64,000 nucleotides of DNA from Sphingobium bisphenolivorans. GTDB taxonomy: Bacteria; Pseudomonadota; Alphaproteobacteria; Sphingomonadales; Sphingomonadaceae. Shown here piece by piece: positions 7,671 to 16,415 of the stretch (position 1 is the first letter of the stretch; every line of letters begins with the position of its first letter). Location of the stretch: positions 62,001-126,000 of the forward strand of contig NZ_ASTG01000013.1 in NCBI RefSeq assembly GCF_000412635.1, written 5' to 3'. The notes beneath the pieces were generated by a model that ran no database searches, had not been told where the DNA came from, and saw only the letters and a list, made by a program, of their open reading frames with translations. Both the position numbers and the translations under genes were made by a program.

Positions 7671-10136
7671 CTAACATTTTCCGCGGCTGATGTGAACGGG
7701 CAAGTCGTCAAACAGATCAGCAACTAACCTGGGTTGATCGAGCAGGAGCACCGTTTCACCCCACCATTGCCGGGGGGGCAAAGCCGAGTCTTGTCGGATG
7801 AGGACGGGCGCCATGTGGAGCATCACGGCACAGAGCAGCCTCTCCCCTTTCCAATTGCGGGTGAACGCCAGAACATGATCCGCACGGTCGCCCTCAACAG
7901 ACACAGGCACATAATCGCCATGGGCAAAGAGCTCGGGCTCAGCGCGCCTGTGGGCGAGCAGATCGGCGATCAGGCGCAGCTTTTCAGCCTCGACGCTCGT
8001 TGCCCCACCAGCAGCGAGGAACCGGCGCCGCAAGGAAAAGTCGACCGGACGCCGGTTATCCGGATCGACCAGGCTGAAGTCCGGCAGTTCCGCGCCCTGA
8101 TACAAGTCCGGAATACCCGGCATCATATATTTGAGCGCCGTCTGCGCCAGTATGTTCACCCGCAAGGCAGGGGCAGTCACCGCCAGAAAGGCTTCGAAGT
8201 CGCGGCGAAATTCCCCCTCAGCGAGCAGCGCCCCAAGCATCGCGCGGCACCGCTCCTCATAGGCTTCGTCCGGCTGCTCCCAGGCAGAGCGCAGCTTTGC
8301 CTCGCGGAGCATCTTGACGATCCATTCGCCGAGCCTGGCGATGAGGCCGGCCTCATCGAGATCGCCGCTGTCGAGGGGCCAAGCGCCGAACAAGCCCTGC
8401 ACGATCTGATAGCGATCTGCCGGGTGGACAGCGGCATCCTGCGCTTCGGCCAGCCGACCCCAGCGCTGCCACCGCTCGGCCCACAGATCGGGAATGTCGC
8501 TGAGCAGCGCAAGGCGGGCGCGGGCATCCTCGCCGCGTTTATGATCGTGGGTTGCCGACGCCAACATCGCATGCGGGAAAAGCTCCTGCCGCGCTGCTGT
8601 CCGCTCGTGGAAGGTTCGAAACGACACGGCGGGCTGATCCGGCGCGAAGCCCACATCATTGGCGGACAGCAGCGGCACATGCCGATAGAAGAGCGTGTCT
8701 TCCACAGCCTTCGCGGCGATCGGTGCCGAGAGTTGCTGGAAGCGGCGGACGACTTCAGCGACGAGGGAGCGTGGCCCGGGACCCCCGCCACCCAGCCAGT
8801 CCAGCACCAGCGCCGCGACATGGTCTTCGCCGGGCGGAAGATGGCGCTGCACATCAGCCCACACCCGATCGCGAACGGCGCCATCTTCATGCGGCGCGGC
8901 CGAACCGGTTCCGTAGGTGCGGTAGACCGGGAACACCCACAACAGCCGCTCCATCGCCCGGCGGAGCATGGCAGGCGTGATCGCCTCCAGCGCGGGATCG
9001 TCCTCCAGCGCTGCTGCCAAAGCCTTCGTGCCCGCATCCACACAAGCGGAAAGCTGGGCGTCGAATTGCCAGGCGAGCAATTCCTGACGCGCCTTGAGGA
9101 TGGCGTCATCAAGCGCCGGCGCAGACCGATCGACCTCGTGCCACAGAGCATGGAGGGCGTTCATCCCGGCGGCGTCATGCAACAGGCCGGTCAGGTCGCG
9201 CATGGCATCATAACCGCTGGTGCCATCCACGCCCCACGCGGGGGACAGTTGCTCATCGGCCGCCAGGATCTTCTCGACGACAATATAGGCACGGTCCTCC
9301 CCGCCGCGTATTTCGTCGAGTGCATTCCGGAGCGTGCGGCAATATCCCGCAGGGTCGGTAAGTCCGTCGACATGATCGATCCGAACGCCGTCGATCAGCC
9401 CTTGCCGGAACAGGTCGAGATAAAGCCCATGCGTCGCAGCGAAGACTGGAGGGTCCTCGACCCGCACTGCCGCCAGTTCATCGATCGAGAAGAAGCGGCG
9501 CCAGTTCAGCCGGTCATTGGCCGTTCGCCAGTGGACAAGGCGGTAGTGCTGCGCATCGACAAAGGCGCGCAAGGCTTCAGCCTCGGGCGAGGCGGGGAAG
9601 GTGCTGCCCGACCAGCCGAAGGGGTCGCCAGAGCCGGGCCGAGCGGGCAAATGCTGCTCGCCATAAAGGCTGAGAAAGAGATCGTGCCCATCGCTCTCCA
9701 GCCGCAGATCGCCCGCCGCGATCACCTCACCCAGCGTGGCGCCAAGGACCGGCAGGATGATCGGCCCGGTCCAGTCTATGTCGAAAACGGCGGCATGGGG
9801 GCTCTCCTGCCCAAGCCGCAGCACATCGTTCCACCAGAGATTGTCCCCGCCAGCGACGCCCATATGGTTGGGCACGATGTCAATAATGATCCCCATGTCG
9901 CGCTGCCGCAGCGCTGCCACCAACGCGCGAAAGCCTGCCTCCCCGCCCAGTTCGGGGTTGATGATCGTCGGATCGACCACGTCATAGCCATGGGTCGATC
10001 CTCGCCGCGCCTTGGTGATGGGCGATGCATAGATGTGGCTGATGCCCAATGCATCGAGATAGGGCAGGATGGCGATGGCATCGCCAAAGGTGAAGCGGGC
10101 ATGAAATTGCAACCGATATGTTGCGCGGGGTATCAT
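7671..10136 (-). CDS. treY: malto-oligosyltrehalose synthase
   Basis: An 821-residue GH13 enzyme that isomerises the reducing-end alpha-1,4 bond of a malto-oligosaccharide to the alpha,alpha-1,1 bond of maltooligosyltrehalose. TreY-specific segments are TYRLQFHARFTF at the N-terminus, YASPITKARRGSTHGYD, DIVPNHMG, the catalytic Asp region DGVRIDHVDGL, Glu in IVVEKILA, and TSGYDAMRD. The ATG at 10136 overlaps the malQ stop as ATGA; a longer frame upstream is an artefact. It is the last gene of DUF2934-glgX-treZ-malQ-treY. TreZ, encoded two genes upstream, releases trehalose from its product. Confidence 0.97.
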   Translation of the reverse strand: MIPRATYRLQFHARFTFGDAIAILPYLDALGISHIYASPITKARRGSTHGYDVVDPTIINPELGGEAGFRALVAALRQRDMGIIIDIVPNHMGVAGGDNLWWNDVLRLGQESPHAAVFDIDWTGPIILPVLGATLGEVIAAGDLRLESDGHDLFLSLYGEQHLPARPGSGDPFGWSGSTFPASPEAEALRAFVDAQHYRLVHWRTANDRLNWRRFFSIDELAAVRVEDPPVFAATHGLYLDLFRQGLIDGVRIDHVDGLTDPAGYCRTLRNALDEIRGGEDRAYIVVEKILAADEQLSPAWGVDGTSGYDAMRDLTGLLHDAAGMNALHALWHEVDRSAPALDDAILKARQELLAWQFDAQLSACVDAGTKALAAALEDDPALEAITPAMLRRAMERLLWVFPVYRTYGTGSAAPHEDGAVRDRVWADVQRHLPPGEDHVAALVLDWLGGGGPGPRSLVAEVVRRFQQLSAPIAAKAVEDTLFYRHVPLLSANDVGFAPDQPAVSFRTFHERTAARQELFPHAMLASATHDHKRGEDARARLALLSDIPDLWAERWQRWGRLAEAQDAAVHPADRYQIVQGLFGAWPLDSGDLDEAGLIARLGEWIVKMLREAKLRSAWEQPDEAYEERCRAMLGALLAEGEFRRDFEAFLAVTAPALRVNILAQTALKYMMPGIPDLYQGAELPDFSLVDPDNRRPVDFSLRRRFLAAGGATSVEAEKLRLIADLLAHRRAEPELFAHGDYVPVSVEGDRADHVLAFTRNWKGERLLCAVMLHMAPVLIRQDSALPPRQWWGETVLLLDQPRLVADLFDDLPVHISRGKC

Positions 10137-12091
10137 CGACAACGTGCCTTCCTTATGGCGCGGACCCTGGCGTTGACGGCAGGCTGCTGCATCATCATGT
10201 CGAGGGTCACGGGCATACGGCGGCGCCAATTGGGGTGCTCATCAACGGTGCCCGGCAGGTTGGGCTGCTCGTCCAGTCCCGCCAGGTCCTCCAGCGGAAA
10301 GATGGCGAGCGCCGCAGGCGTGGACGCCACATGGCGGAGCGCTGCGTCAACGGCTGGCTCCGTCTGCTGCGGGTCAGGCTGCGCCGCTCGGTCGCCGATC
10401 GCATCCCATAGGGCCGTGCGCTCCACATCGCGCGCGCGCTCGTCCGCATTGCCGCGGCTGAGAATGCGGTTCCACTCAAGATCGCGCCCCTTCCACCAGC
10501 CGGCAATCGTAGCGGTGTCGTGGGTTCCCGTCATTGTGACGCTGTTCACGTCATAGCTGGCGGCCGGACAGAAGCGGCCTCCCTCCTCGCGCTCGAACCA
10601 GAGCACCCGCATGCCATAGATGCCCCTGGCGCTGATCGCCTCGCGAAAGCCCTCTGGCACCGTGCCCAGATCCTCAGCTATGATCGCCGCCTCTGCGCGG
10701 TGGGACTCCAGCGCCACCAGCCGCAACATGTCGTCGAAGGGGTAAGCGAGATAGGCGCCCTCGCTCGCGCTTGCGCCCTCCGGGACTACCCATAGCCGTT
10801 TCAGCCCGAAACTGTGATCGATGCGCAATGCTCCGGCATGCCGCAGATTGGCGCGCAAGGTGCTGATGAAGGCCGCGAAAGCGGTCTGCTTCAGTCCTTG
10901 CGGCGAGAAGCCGGTAAGCCCCCAATTCTGCCCTTCGGGGCCGAGCGGGTCGGGCGGCGCCCCGACTGACAGGCCGGACAGCAGCGCGTTCTGCATCGCC
11001 CATGCATCGCTGCCGCCCGGATCGATCCCGACGGCCAGGTCGGCGATCAGGCCGATCGACATGCCCGCGTCCAGCGCCTCTTTCTGCGCGGCCTCCATGC
11101 TCCTGTCGCCCAGCCACTGGACGAAGCGGTGGAAGGCGATTTCCCGCACATGACTGGCGGCGAAGTCGCTCACAGCCGGGCTGTGCGGCGTGCGGAACGC
11201 CTCCGGCCAGTGCCGCCAGTCGTGCAACCCTTGCCTGCGATGATGGAGGTACAGCGCGTCGAACAACGCGTGGCAATGCAACGCATCGCCCTGGCTGTTG
11301 ACCCACGCTTCCAACGCTCGGCTCGCGTCCGGGGGAAGCGCGTCGAACAACGCCCGTAAATAAACCAGGCGGTCGGGTATCGCCACCACCCAGTCGATCA
11401 GCGCGGGATCGGCAGCCTCCGGCAAGGGCGACAGGCCCAGCAGGGCGGGATTGCCAAGAAAGCCATTGACGAAGCGGCGGCTGGACGGGCTGTAGGGGCT
11501 GAACCGCCCTCCGTCGCCAGGATAAAGGGCGTGCACGGGACTGATCGCGATCGCGTCGGCACCCGCGTGGGCCAGCAGGCGGGCCGCGTCCGCGACGTCG
11601 CCCAGATCGCCGAAGCCCTTTGCGGCCTTGCCGCGTAGAGCGGGGATCTGAACCGCCGCACCCCACGCTCTTTTTCCTTCAGGAAGCGGTACGCAAGCCG
11701 GCGGAGCCACCGCGAGCAGGCATTCCGAATGACCAAGCTTCAGCCGGTAATAGCCTGCCTGCGGGAAGGGCGGCAGCATGCCATCCCGCACCTTCATGGC
11801 AAAGGCGCGCCCGTCCTCGGCGACAGCTTCGATATCGGTCAACTCTGCCGCGACGGCCGGCAATCTGATCGGGTGCCCCGCGTCTGCGCTGATGAGCGCG
11901 GGGAACCGCCGCGTCTGCTCCTGGACGAGGCGCCGGCTTTCGGCGATGGCAGGCTCTGTTGCGGCATCATAGCCGAGTGCCTTCAGGATCGCTGCAAGCG
12001 CCTCATCCGCGACAGTTTGGGCGCGCCCGTCGGCATCCGTCCAGCATCGCGCCAGCCCGGCCTCGTCCGCCAATTCATGCAGCGCGCTCAT
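10133..12091 (-). CDS. malQ: 4-alpha-glucanotransferase (amylomaltase)
   Basis: A 652-residue GH77 enzyme that disproportionates malto-oligosaccharides. Family motifs are ISPVHALYPG and FSPYSPSSRRF, LRIDHSFGLKRLWVVP with the nucleophile Asp, IAEDLGTVPEGF with the acid/base Glu, and TGTHDTATIAGWW with the third acid. The ATG at 12091 overlaps the treZ stop as ATGA, and the stop overlaps the treY start as ATGA, pointing to translational coupling. In this operon it likely reshapes short debranched glucans into lengths that TreY can use. Confidence 0.95.
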   Translation of the reverse strand: MSALHELADEAGLARCWTDADGRAQTVADEALAAILKALGYDAATEPAIAESRRLVQEQTRRFPALISADAGHPIRLPAVAAELTDIEAVAEDGRAFAMKVRDGMLPPFPQAGYYRLKLGHSECLLAVAPPACVPLPEGKRAWGAAVQIPALRGKAAKGFGDLGDVADAARLLAHAGADAIAISPVHALYPGDGGRFSPYSPSSRRFVNGFLGNPALLGLSPLPEAADPALIDWVVAIPDRLVYLRALFDALPPDASRALEAWVNSQGDALHCHALFDALYLHHRRQGLHDWRHWPEAFRTPHSPAVSDFAASHVREIAFHRFVQWLGDRSMEAAQKEALDAGMSIGLIADLAVGIDPGGSDAWAMQNALLSGLSVGAPPDPLGPEGQNWGLTGFSPQGLKQTAFAAFISTLRANLRHAGALRIDHSFGLKRLWVVPEGASASEGAYLAYPFDDMLRLVALESHRAEAAIIAEDLGTVPEGFREAISARGIYGMRVLWFEREEGGRFCPAASYDVNSVTMTGTHDTATIAGWWKGRDLEWNRILSRGNADERARDVERTALWDAIGDRAAQPDPQQTEPAVDAALRHVASTPAALAIFPLEDLAGLDEQPNLPGTVDEHPNWRRRMPVTLDMMMQQPAVNARVRAIRKARCR

Positions 12092-13803
12092 GGCGCACTC
12101 CACCAGGCGGCGAAGCTGGCGGGGTCGCCGGCCCTCCCCTCCTCATGGATCAACCTGCCCGGTGGGGAAGGCAGGGCGACGACACTATCACCAATATTGA
12201 TGATAATGGTGAGCAACACCCCCTCGGCAAGCCGCCACGCCGCCTGAACGGCGCCTTCGCCAAGCATAGTGGCGCCGACAGCCCGCGCCTTTTCCAGCCG
12301 AGGCATGATCAGCTCGGCCCGGAGCCGCAGCAATGTGCGATAGAAATCCTCCCATTCTTCCGCATCAGCCGGCCGCTCCGGGCGCGAAGCGGCGAATGTC
12401 GCTTCTGAATTGGGATCAGGGATACGCGCACGCGCCGCTTCGTCGCTGAACGCCTCGAACTTGGCGAATTCCCGGCGCCGCCCTTCACGCACCGCATCAG
12501 CAAGCTTATCGTGAAAATCGGTGAAGAAGAGAAAGGGCGTGCGCGCGCCGATCTCGTCCCCCATAAACAGTAGCGGGACCTGCGGGCAGAGCAGCAGCAG
12601 CGCCGTCGCGGCCCGCAACCGCGCGGGATCGACAAGCTGCGTCAACCTCTCGCCCAGGGCGCGGTTGCCGATCTGGTCATGATTCTGGAGGAAAGACACG
12701 AAACGGAAAGGCGGCAGATGCCCACTCGGGGTGCCGCGGGGCCGTCCATCATGATTGGGTGAAGGCTCCCCCTGATAGATGAAGCCCTGTTCCAGACAGC
12801 GCGCCAGCCGCTCCGTCGGCCCATCGGCAAAGTCGCCATAATAGGCGCTGCTCTCGCGCGTCAGCAGGACATGCAGGACGTTATGAAAGTCGTCGTTCCA
12901 CTGGGCGTCGAACCCGTCGGGCCCGAGGCGAGCGGCATCATTCTCCTCATTTTCAAGGATCAGGTGGACATGCCGCTCCGGATCGACATTATCGCGGATC
13001 GAATGGGCCAACCAGTCGAGAAACGAAGGGTTGCCGATCGCGTGCACGGCATCGAAACGCAGTCCGTCAAACCGGTAGTCGTTCAACCACATCAGCGCAT
13101 TTTCCAGGAAGAAAGCCGCCACCTGCGGCTTATCCACCGCCACTGCTCCGCCCCAGGGGGTATCGACATCGGCATGGAAGAAGTCAGGCGCATAAAGCGA
13201 CAGATAATTTCCGTCCGGGCCAAAGTGATTATAGACGACATCGAGCAGCACCATCAGCCCATGACCATGGGCCGCGTCGATGAGCGCCTTCAACTCATCG
13301 GGCGAACCATAGCTTTCCGCTGGGGCGAATGGCAGTACGCCGTCATAGCCCCAGTTTCGCATGCCGCCGAACGCACCGATGGGCATCAGCTCAATGGCAG
13401 TGATCCCAAGCGCCGCAAGGCGCGGCAGTTGCCCGATCAGTGCCGTAAATCCACCGGCCACGCCGACATGCACCTCCTGGATCACAGCTTGCGTCCAGGG
13501 CCGCCCGCGCCAGCCATCGTGAACCCAGGGATAAGCCTCGGCCGGGGTGACAAGGCTCCAGCCATGCACGCCGCCTGACTGCGATCGTGAGGCGGGATCG
13601 GGCACCGCCTGCTCATCGATCCGGAATCGGTAGCGCGTCCCTGCCGGAGCCTCGACCAGGGCGCTGAACCATCCGTCCTCTGCGGACTCCATTTCCAGGG
13701 CAAGGCCATCTACGTCGAGCGTGACCGTCTCCCGCCCCGGAGCCCACAGCCGGAAGAGCGTTTCTCCCGAGGGTTGCAGCGTTGAGCCCCAGAGCCGGCT
13801 CAC
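12088..13803 (-). CDS. treZ: malto-oligosyltrehalose trehalohydrolase
   Basis: A 571-residue GH13 hydrolase that cleaves trehalose from maltooligosyltrehalose. An N-terminal carbohydrate-binding beta domain (FRLWAPGRETVTL) precedes the barrel. Barrel motifs are DVVYNHFGPDGNYL, nucleophile Asp in FDGLRFDAVHAI, acid Glu in HLILENEEND, and SFLQNHDQIGNRA. QEVHVG and NWGYDGVLPFAP are TreZ/GlgB-type features, and absence of the GlgB C-terminal pattern favours TreZ. It starts with GTG, whose bases overlap the glgX stop as GTGA. Confidence 0.96.
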   Translation of the reverse strand: MSRLWGSTLQPSGETLFRLWAPGRETVTLDVDGLALEMESAEDGWFSALVEAPAGTRYRFRIDEQAVPDPASRSQSGGVHGWSLVTPAEAYPWVHDGWRGRPWTQAVIQEVHVGVAGGFTALIGQLPRLAALGITAIELMPIGAFGGMRNWGYDGVLPFAPAESYGSPDELKALIDAAHGHGLMVLLDVVYNHFGPDGNYLSLYAPDFFHADVDTPWGGAVAVDKPQVAAFFLENALMWLNDYRFDGLRFDAVHAIGNPSFLDWLAHSIRDNVDPERHVHLILENEENDAARLGPDGFDAQWNDDFHNVLHVLLTRESSAYYGDFADGPTERLARCLEQGFIYQGEPSPNHDGRPRGTPSGHLPPFRFVSFLQNHDQIGNRALGERLTQLVDPARLRAATALLLLCPQVPLLFMGDEIGARTPFLFFTDFHDKLADAVREGRRREFAKFEAFSDEAARARIPDPNSEATFAASRPERPADAEEWEDFYRTLLRLRAELIMPRLEKARAVGATMLGEGAVQAAWRLAEGVLLTIIINIGDSVVALPSPPGRLIHEEGRAGDPASFAAWWSAP

Positions 13804-15902
13804 TCCGGAAACTCCGCGACGGAGAGGATCAGCGCGGCGCTATGGGCCGCCAGCTCATAGACATCGCTGATTTTTTCGTCCGCCGTATCGGGACGGGCGC
13901 TGTCGGCGAGCAGGGATCTCTCGCGAAACGGTCCCGGCAACTGGAAGGAGATCGGCTCATCCCCGCTGTTCAGCAGCAGGTTGATCGCCTCGACGGATCC
14001 ATCTTCTCGTCGGATCGCTCGCCGCATCGAAAGCGCCCGCGCTTCGGGATTCTGCCAATCCTCGTCCGACAGTTGCTGGGCTTGCTCATCCCACCATCCT
14101 ATGTCGTTGATCCCCTGTCCGGGGGAATCCTGCCCATAGAGGAACGTGGAGGCGCGCAGCACCGCATGATCCTTGCGCAATCGGATCACGCGCGCAACGA
14201 AGTCGTTGAGTGCGCGTCCAGCGTCCGTTTCAAGCAGCGACCAGTCGATCCAACTGATCGCATTATCCTGGCAATAAGCATTGTTGTTGCCGCCCTGCGT
14301 ACGTCCGAACTCATCACCCGCGACCAGCATCGGCGTGCCAAGTGACGCCAGCAGTGTCAGCAGCATCGCCCGCTGCACCCGCCCGCGCGTTTCGATGATG
14401 GCTTCATCGTCGGTCGGCCCTTCCGCGCCCCAGTTGCGGGAAAGGTTATTATCATGGCCGTCGCGATTCTCCTCGCCATTGGCCTCATTATGCCGCTCCT
14501 CGTACGCCACGAGATCGGCGAGCGTATAGCCGTCATGGCTCGTGAGGAAATTGACGCTGGCCCAAGGCCGCCTCGCGCGCCGGTCGAAAATGTCGCCCGA
14601 CCCCGCCAGCCGAGCCGCCAGATCGCCGCGCTGCCCCGGATCGCCGCGCCAGTAGCGCCGCACCGTGTCGCGATATTTGTCGTTCCACTCGGCAAAACCG
14701 GGCGGGAAATTGCCGAGTTGATACCCGCCCATGCCTACGTCCCAGGGCTCTGCGATCAGCTTCACTCGGCCAAGGATCGGGTCCTGCCGCAGCACGTCGA
14801 AAAACCCGGCGCTCGGGTCAAAGCCATGGTCCGTCCGCCCCAATGTGAGGCCGAGGTCGAAGCGAAAACCGTCAATGCCGAAGGACGTCGTCCAATAGCG
14901 CAGCGAGTCCGCCACCATCTGGATCACCCGCGCATGGCCAAGGTCGAAGCTGTTGCCCGTGCCTGTATCGTTCAGGCAGTGGCGCGGATTGTCGGGCAGC
15001 AGCCTGTAGTAAGTCGCGTTGTCGAGCCCGCGCCAGCATAGCGTTGGCCCCAACTCGCTTCCCTCGCAGCTATGGTTGTAGACGACGTCCAGGATCACCT
15101 CGATCCCCGCCGCATGCAGCCGCCGCACCGCTACCCGCAATTCGTCCTGCGTATCCCCGGCGAAATAGCTCGGCTCCGGCGTGAAGAAGTTGAGGCTGTT
15201 ATAGCCCCAATAGTTGCGCAGCCCCTTTTCCTGCAGGAAGCGGTCCTGCACGAACATATGGATCGGCATCAGTTCCAGCGCAGTGACGCCCAGCCGCTTG
15301 AGATGATCGATCACGCGCGGATGAGCGAGGCCCGCGAAAGTGCCGCGCTCCTGCGGCGGCACCTCCTCCATCAGTTTCGTCAGGCCCTTAGCATGAGCCT
15401 CATAGATCACCGTTTCCGACCATGGCGTGTTCGGCCTCACGTCACGCGACCAGTCGAAAATATCGTGCGTGACGACCGCTTTCGGCATGGCCGGACCGCT
15501 GTCGCGACGATCGAAGCCCAGATCCGCGCGCCGCCCCCGCACCGGATAACCATGCAGCGCGTCCGTCCACTTGATCGGCCCCGACAGCTTGCGCGCATAG
15601 GGGTCGAGCAACAGCTTGTTGGAATTGAAGCGATGCCCCTGTTCCGGCTGGTATGGTCCGTGCGCGCGATACCCGTACAGCAACCCCGGTCGGGCGTTGG
15701 GCAGATAGCCGTGCCACACCTCGTCCGTACATTCGGGCAGCGGGAGCCGGGCGATTTCGCGCCGGCCGCTTGGATCATAGATGCAGAGGTCGATCTGCTC
15801 GGCATGGGCGGAAAAGACCGCGAAGTTGACGCCGAGCCCGTCGAACGTGGCGCCCAACGGATAGGGTGTTCCGCCCTCAAGGCGGTCGGCAAGACGGCTC
15901 AA
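13800..15902 (-). CDS. glgX: glycogen debranching enzyme
   Basis: A 700-residue isoamylase-type GH13 enzyme that hydrolyses alpha-1,6 branches of glycogen. It has the N-terminal CBM48 domain (PLGATFDGLGVNFAVFSAHA), DVVYNHSCEGSELGPTLCWR typical of GlgX, the nucleophile Asp in GIDGFRFDLGLTLG, acid Glu in LIAEPWDVG and Asp in NFLTSHDGYTL. It is the first enzyme gene of the glycogen-to-trehalose operon and would supply linear chains to MalQ, TreY and TreZ. The upstream DUF2934 gene ends 33 bases before its start. Confidence 0.96.
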   Translation of the reverse strand: MSRLADRLEGGTPYPLGATFDGLGVNFAVFSAHAEQIDLCIYDPSGRREIARLPLPECTDEVWHGYLPNARPGLLYGYRAHGPYQPEQGHRFNSNKLLLDPYARKLSGPIKWTDALHGYPVRGRRADLGFDRRDSGPAMPKAVVTHDIFDWSRDVRPNTPWSETVIYEAHAKGLTKLMEEVPPQERGTFAGLAHPRVIDHLKRLGVTALELMPIHMFVQDRFLQEKGLRNYWGYNSLNFFTPEPSYFAGDTQDELRVAVRRLHAAGIEVILDVVYNHSCEGSELGPTLCWRGLDNATYYRLLPDNPRHCLNDTGTGNSFDLGHARVIQMVADSLRYWTTSFGIDGFRFDLGLTLGRTDHGFDPSAGFFDVLRQDPILGRVKLIAEPWDVGMGGYQLGNFPPGFAEWNDKYRDTVRRYWRGDPGQRGDLAARLAGSGDIFDRRARRPWASVNFLTSHDGYTLADLVAYEERHNEANGEENRDGHDNNLSRNWGAEGPTDDEAIIETRGRVQRAMLLTLLASLGTPMLVAGDEFGRTQGGNNNAYCQDNAISWIDWSLLETDAGRALNDFVARVIRLRKDHAVLRASTFLYGQDSPGQGINDIGWWDEQAQQLSDEDWQNPEARALSMRRAIRREDGSVEAINLLLNSGDEPISFQLPGPFRERSLLADSARPDTADEKISDVYELAAHSAALILSVAEFPE

Positions 15903-15935
15903 AGGTGGCCTTTCAATGGAGGGGGATGGAGGCTG

Positions 15936-16175
15936 CTACTTTTCCAGGCCCTTGCGCTTGCGCGGAGCGCGAGGCTTTGGGGCAGGCGGCGTGAAATCCT
16001 GGTCGACGATCGCATCCGCAGGTGCAAACGGCGCTTCTTCCTCCATGACCGGAGGAAGGGCGTTTTCGTCCTGCGCCTGTTGCCAATGCTCGCGCTCGCG
16101 ACCTTCGGGACGGCCCTCCTGCTCCCAAATTTCGTAGGCGCGCTTGCGGATATGATCGTCATGCCCGTTGGTCAT
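15936..16175 (-). CDS. DUF2934 domain protein
   Basis: A 79-residue protein whose first half matches DUF2934: IRKRAYEIWEQEGRPEGRE followed by HWQQA. The second half is Pro- and charge-rich and ends KPRAPRKRKGLEK. The family is widespread next to glycogen, trehalose and stress genes in alphaproteobacteria, but has no assigned activity. It heads the glgX-treZ-malQ-treY operon and is preceded by AAGGAGAA well upstream. A role tied to glycogen or trehalose metabolism is inferred from position only. Confidence 0.85.
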   Translation of the reverse strand: MTNGHDDHIRKRAYEIWEQEGRPEGREREHWQQAQDENALPPVMEEEAPFAPADAIVDQDFTPPAPKPRAPRKRKGLEK

Positions 16176-16268
16176 GGATGTTCTCCCCGTCCTTCGCTCT
16201 CAAGCGATCTGCGCTCAAAAATGCGCGACAAGGAGAATGGATGCAGCGCAGCAAAAAGCGAGCATCTT

Positions 16269-16314
16269 TTTTCCCAAACCTGTGTGAGTCAGGCGCCGCA
16301 ATGGTTTGGGAAAA
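16269..16314. repeat. 12-bp perfect inverted repeat abutting tRNA-Ile2
   Basis: TTTTCCCAAACC (16269-16280) and GGTTTGGGAAAA (16303-16314) are perfect reverse complements around a 22-base spacer. The right arm ends exactly one base before the CCA end of the minus-strand tRNA. In the tRNA direction it reads hairpin then a run of A, not the U-run of a standard terminator, although TTTT lies at its proximal edge. It may be an RNA 3' processing or termination structure. Confidence 0.7.
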
Positions 16315-16390
16315 TGGTGGGCCCGGCAGGACTCGAACCCGCAACCTAGCCGTTATGAGCGGCCAGCTCTAACCATTGAGCTACAGGCCC
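16315..16390 (-). tRNA. tRNA-Ile2 (anticodon CAT), possibly tRNA-Met
   Basis: A 76-base cloverleaf with encoded CCA: acceptor GGGCCTG pairs with CGGGCCC, D arm GCTC-AATGGTTA-GAGC, anticodon arm GGCCG-CTCATAA-CGGCT, T arm GCGGG-TTCGAGT-CCTGC. CAT anticodons belong to elongator Met or to lysidine-modified Ile2. The D loop and the G1-C72 acceptor resemble the ileX-type Ile2 tRNA more than alphaproteobacterial tRNA-Met, so Ile2 read as AUA by TilS modification is preferred. Confidence 0.9.
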
Positions 16391-16415
16391 CACCCTGGCG
16401 CCGGGATAGGCAGCA

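Noticed and set aside
7357-7674. 105-codon plus-strand ORF opposite the 104-residue hypothetical gene
   Set aside because: It lacks a good ribosome site, while the minus-strand ORF has one plus an upstream GGAAC-type promoter. Strand choice remains moderately uncertain.
7734-10556. A 940-codon plus-strand open frame
   Set aside because: It is antisense to treY and malQ, which carry all catalytic motifs. Its protein is Arg/Gln/His-rich without any domain, typical of mirror frames in GC-rich DNA.
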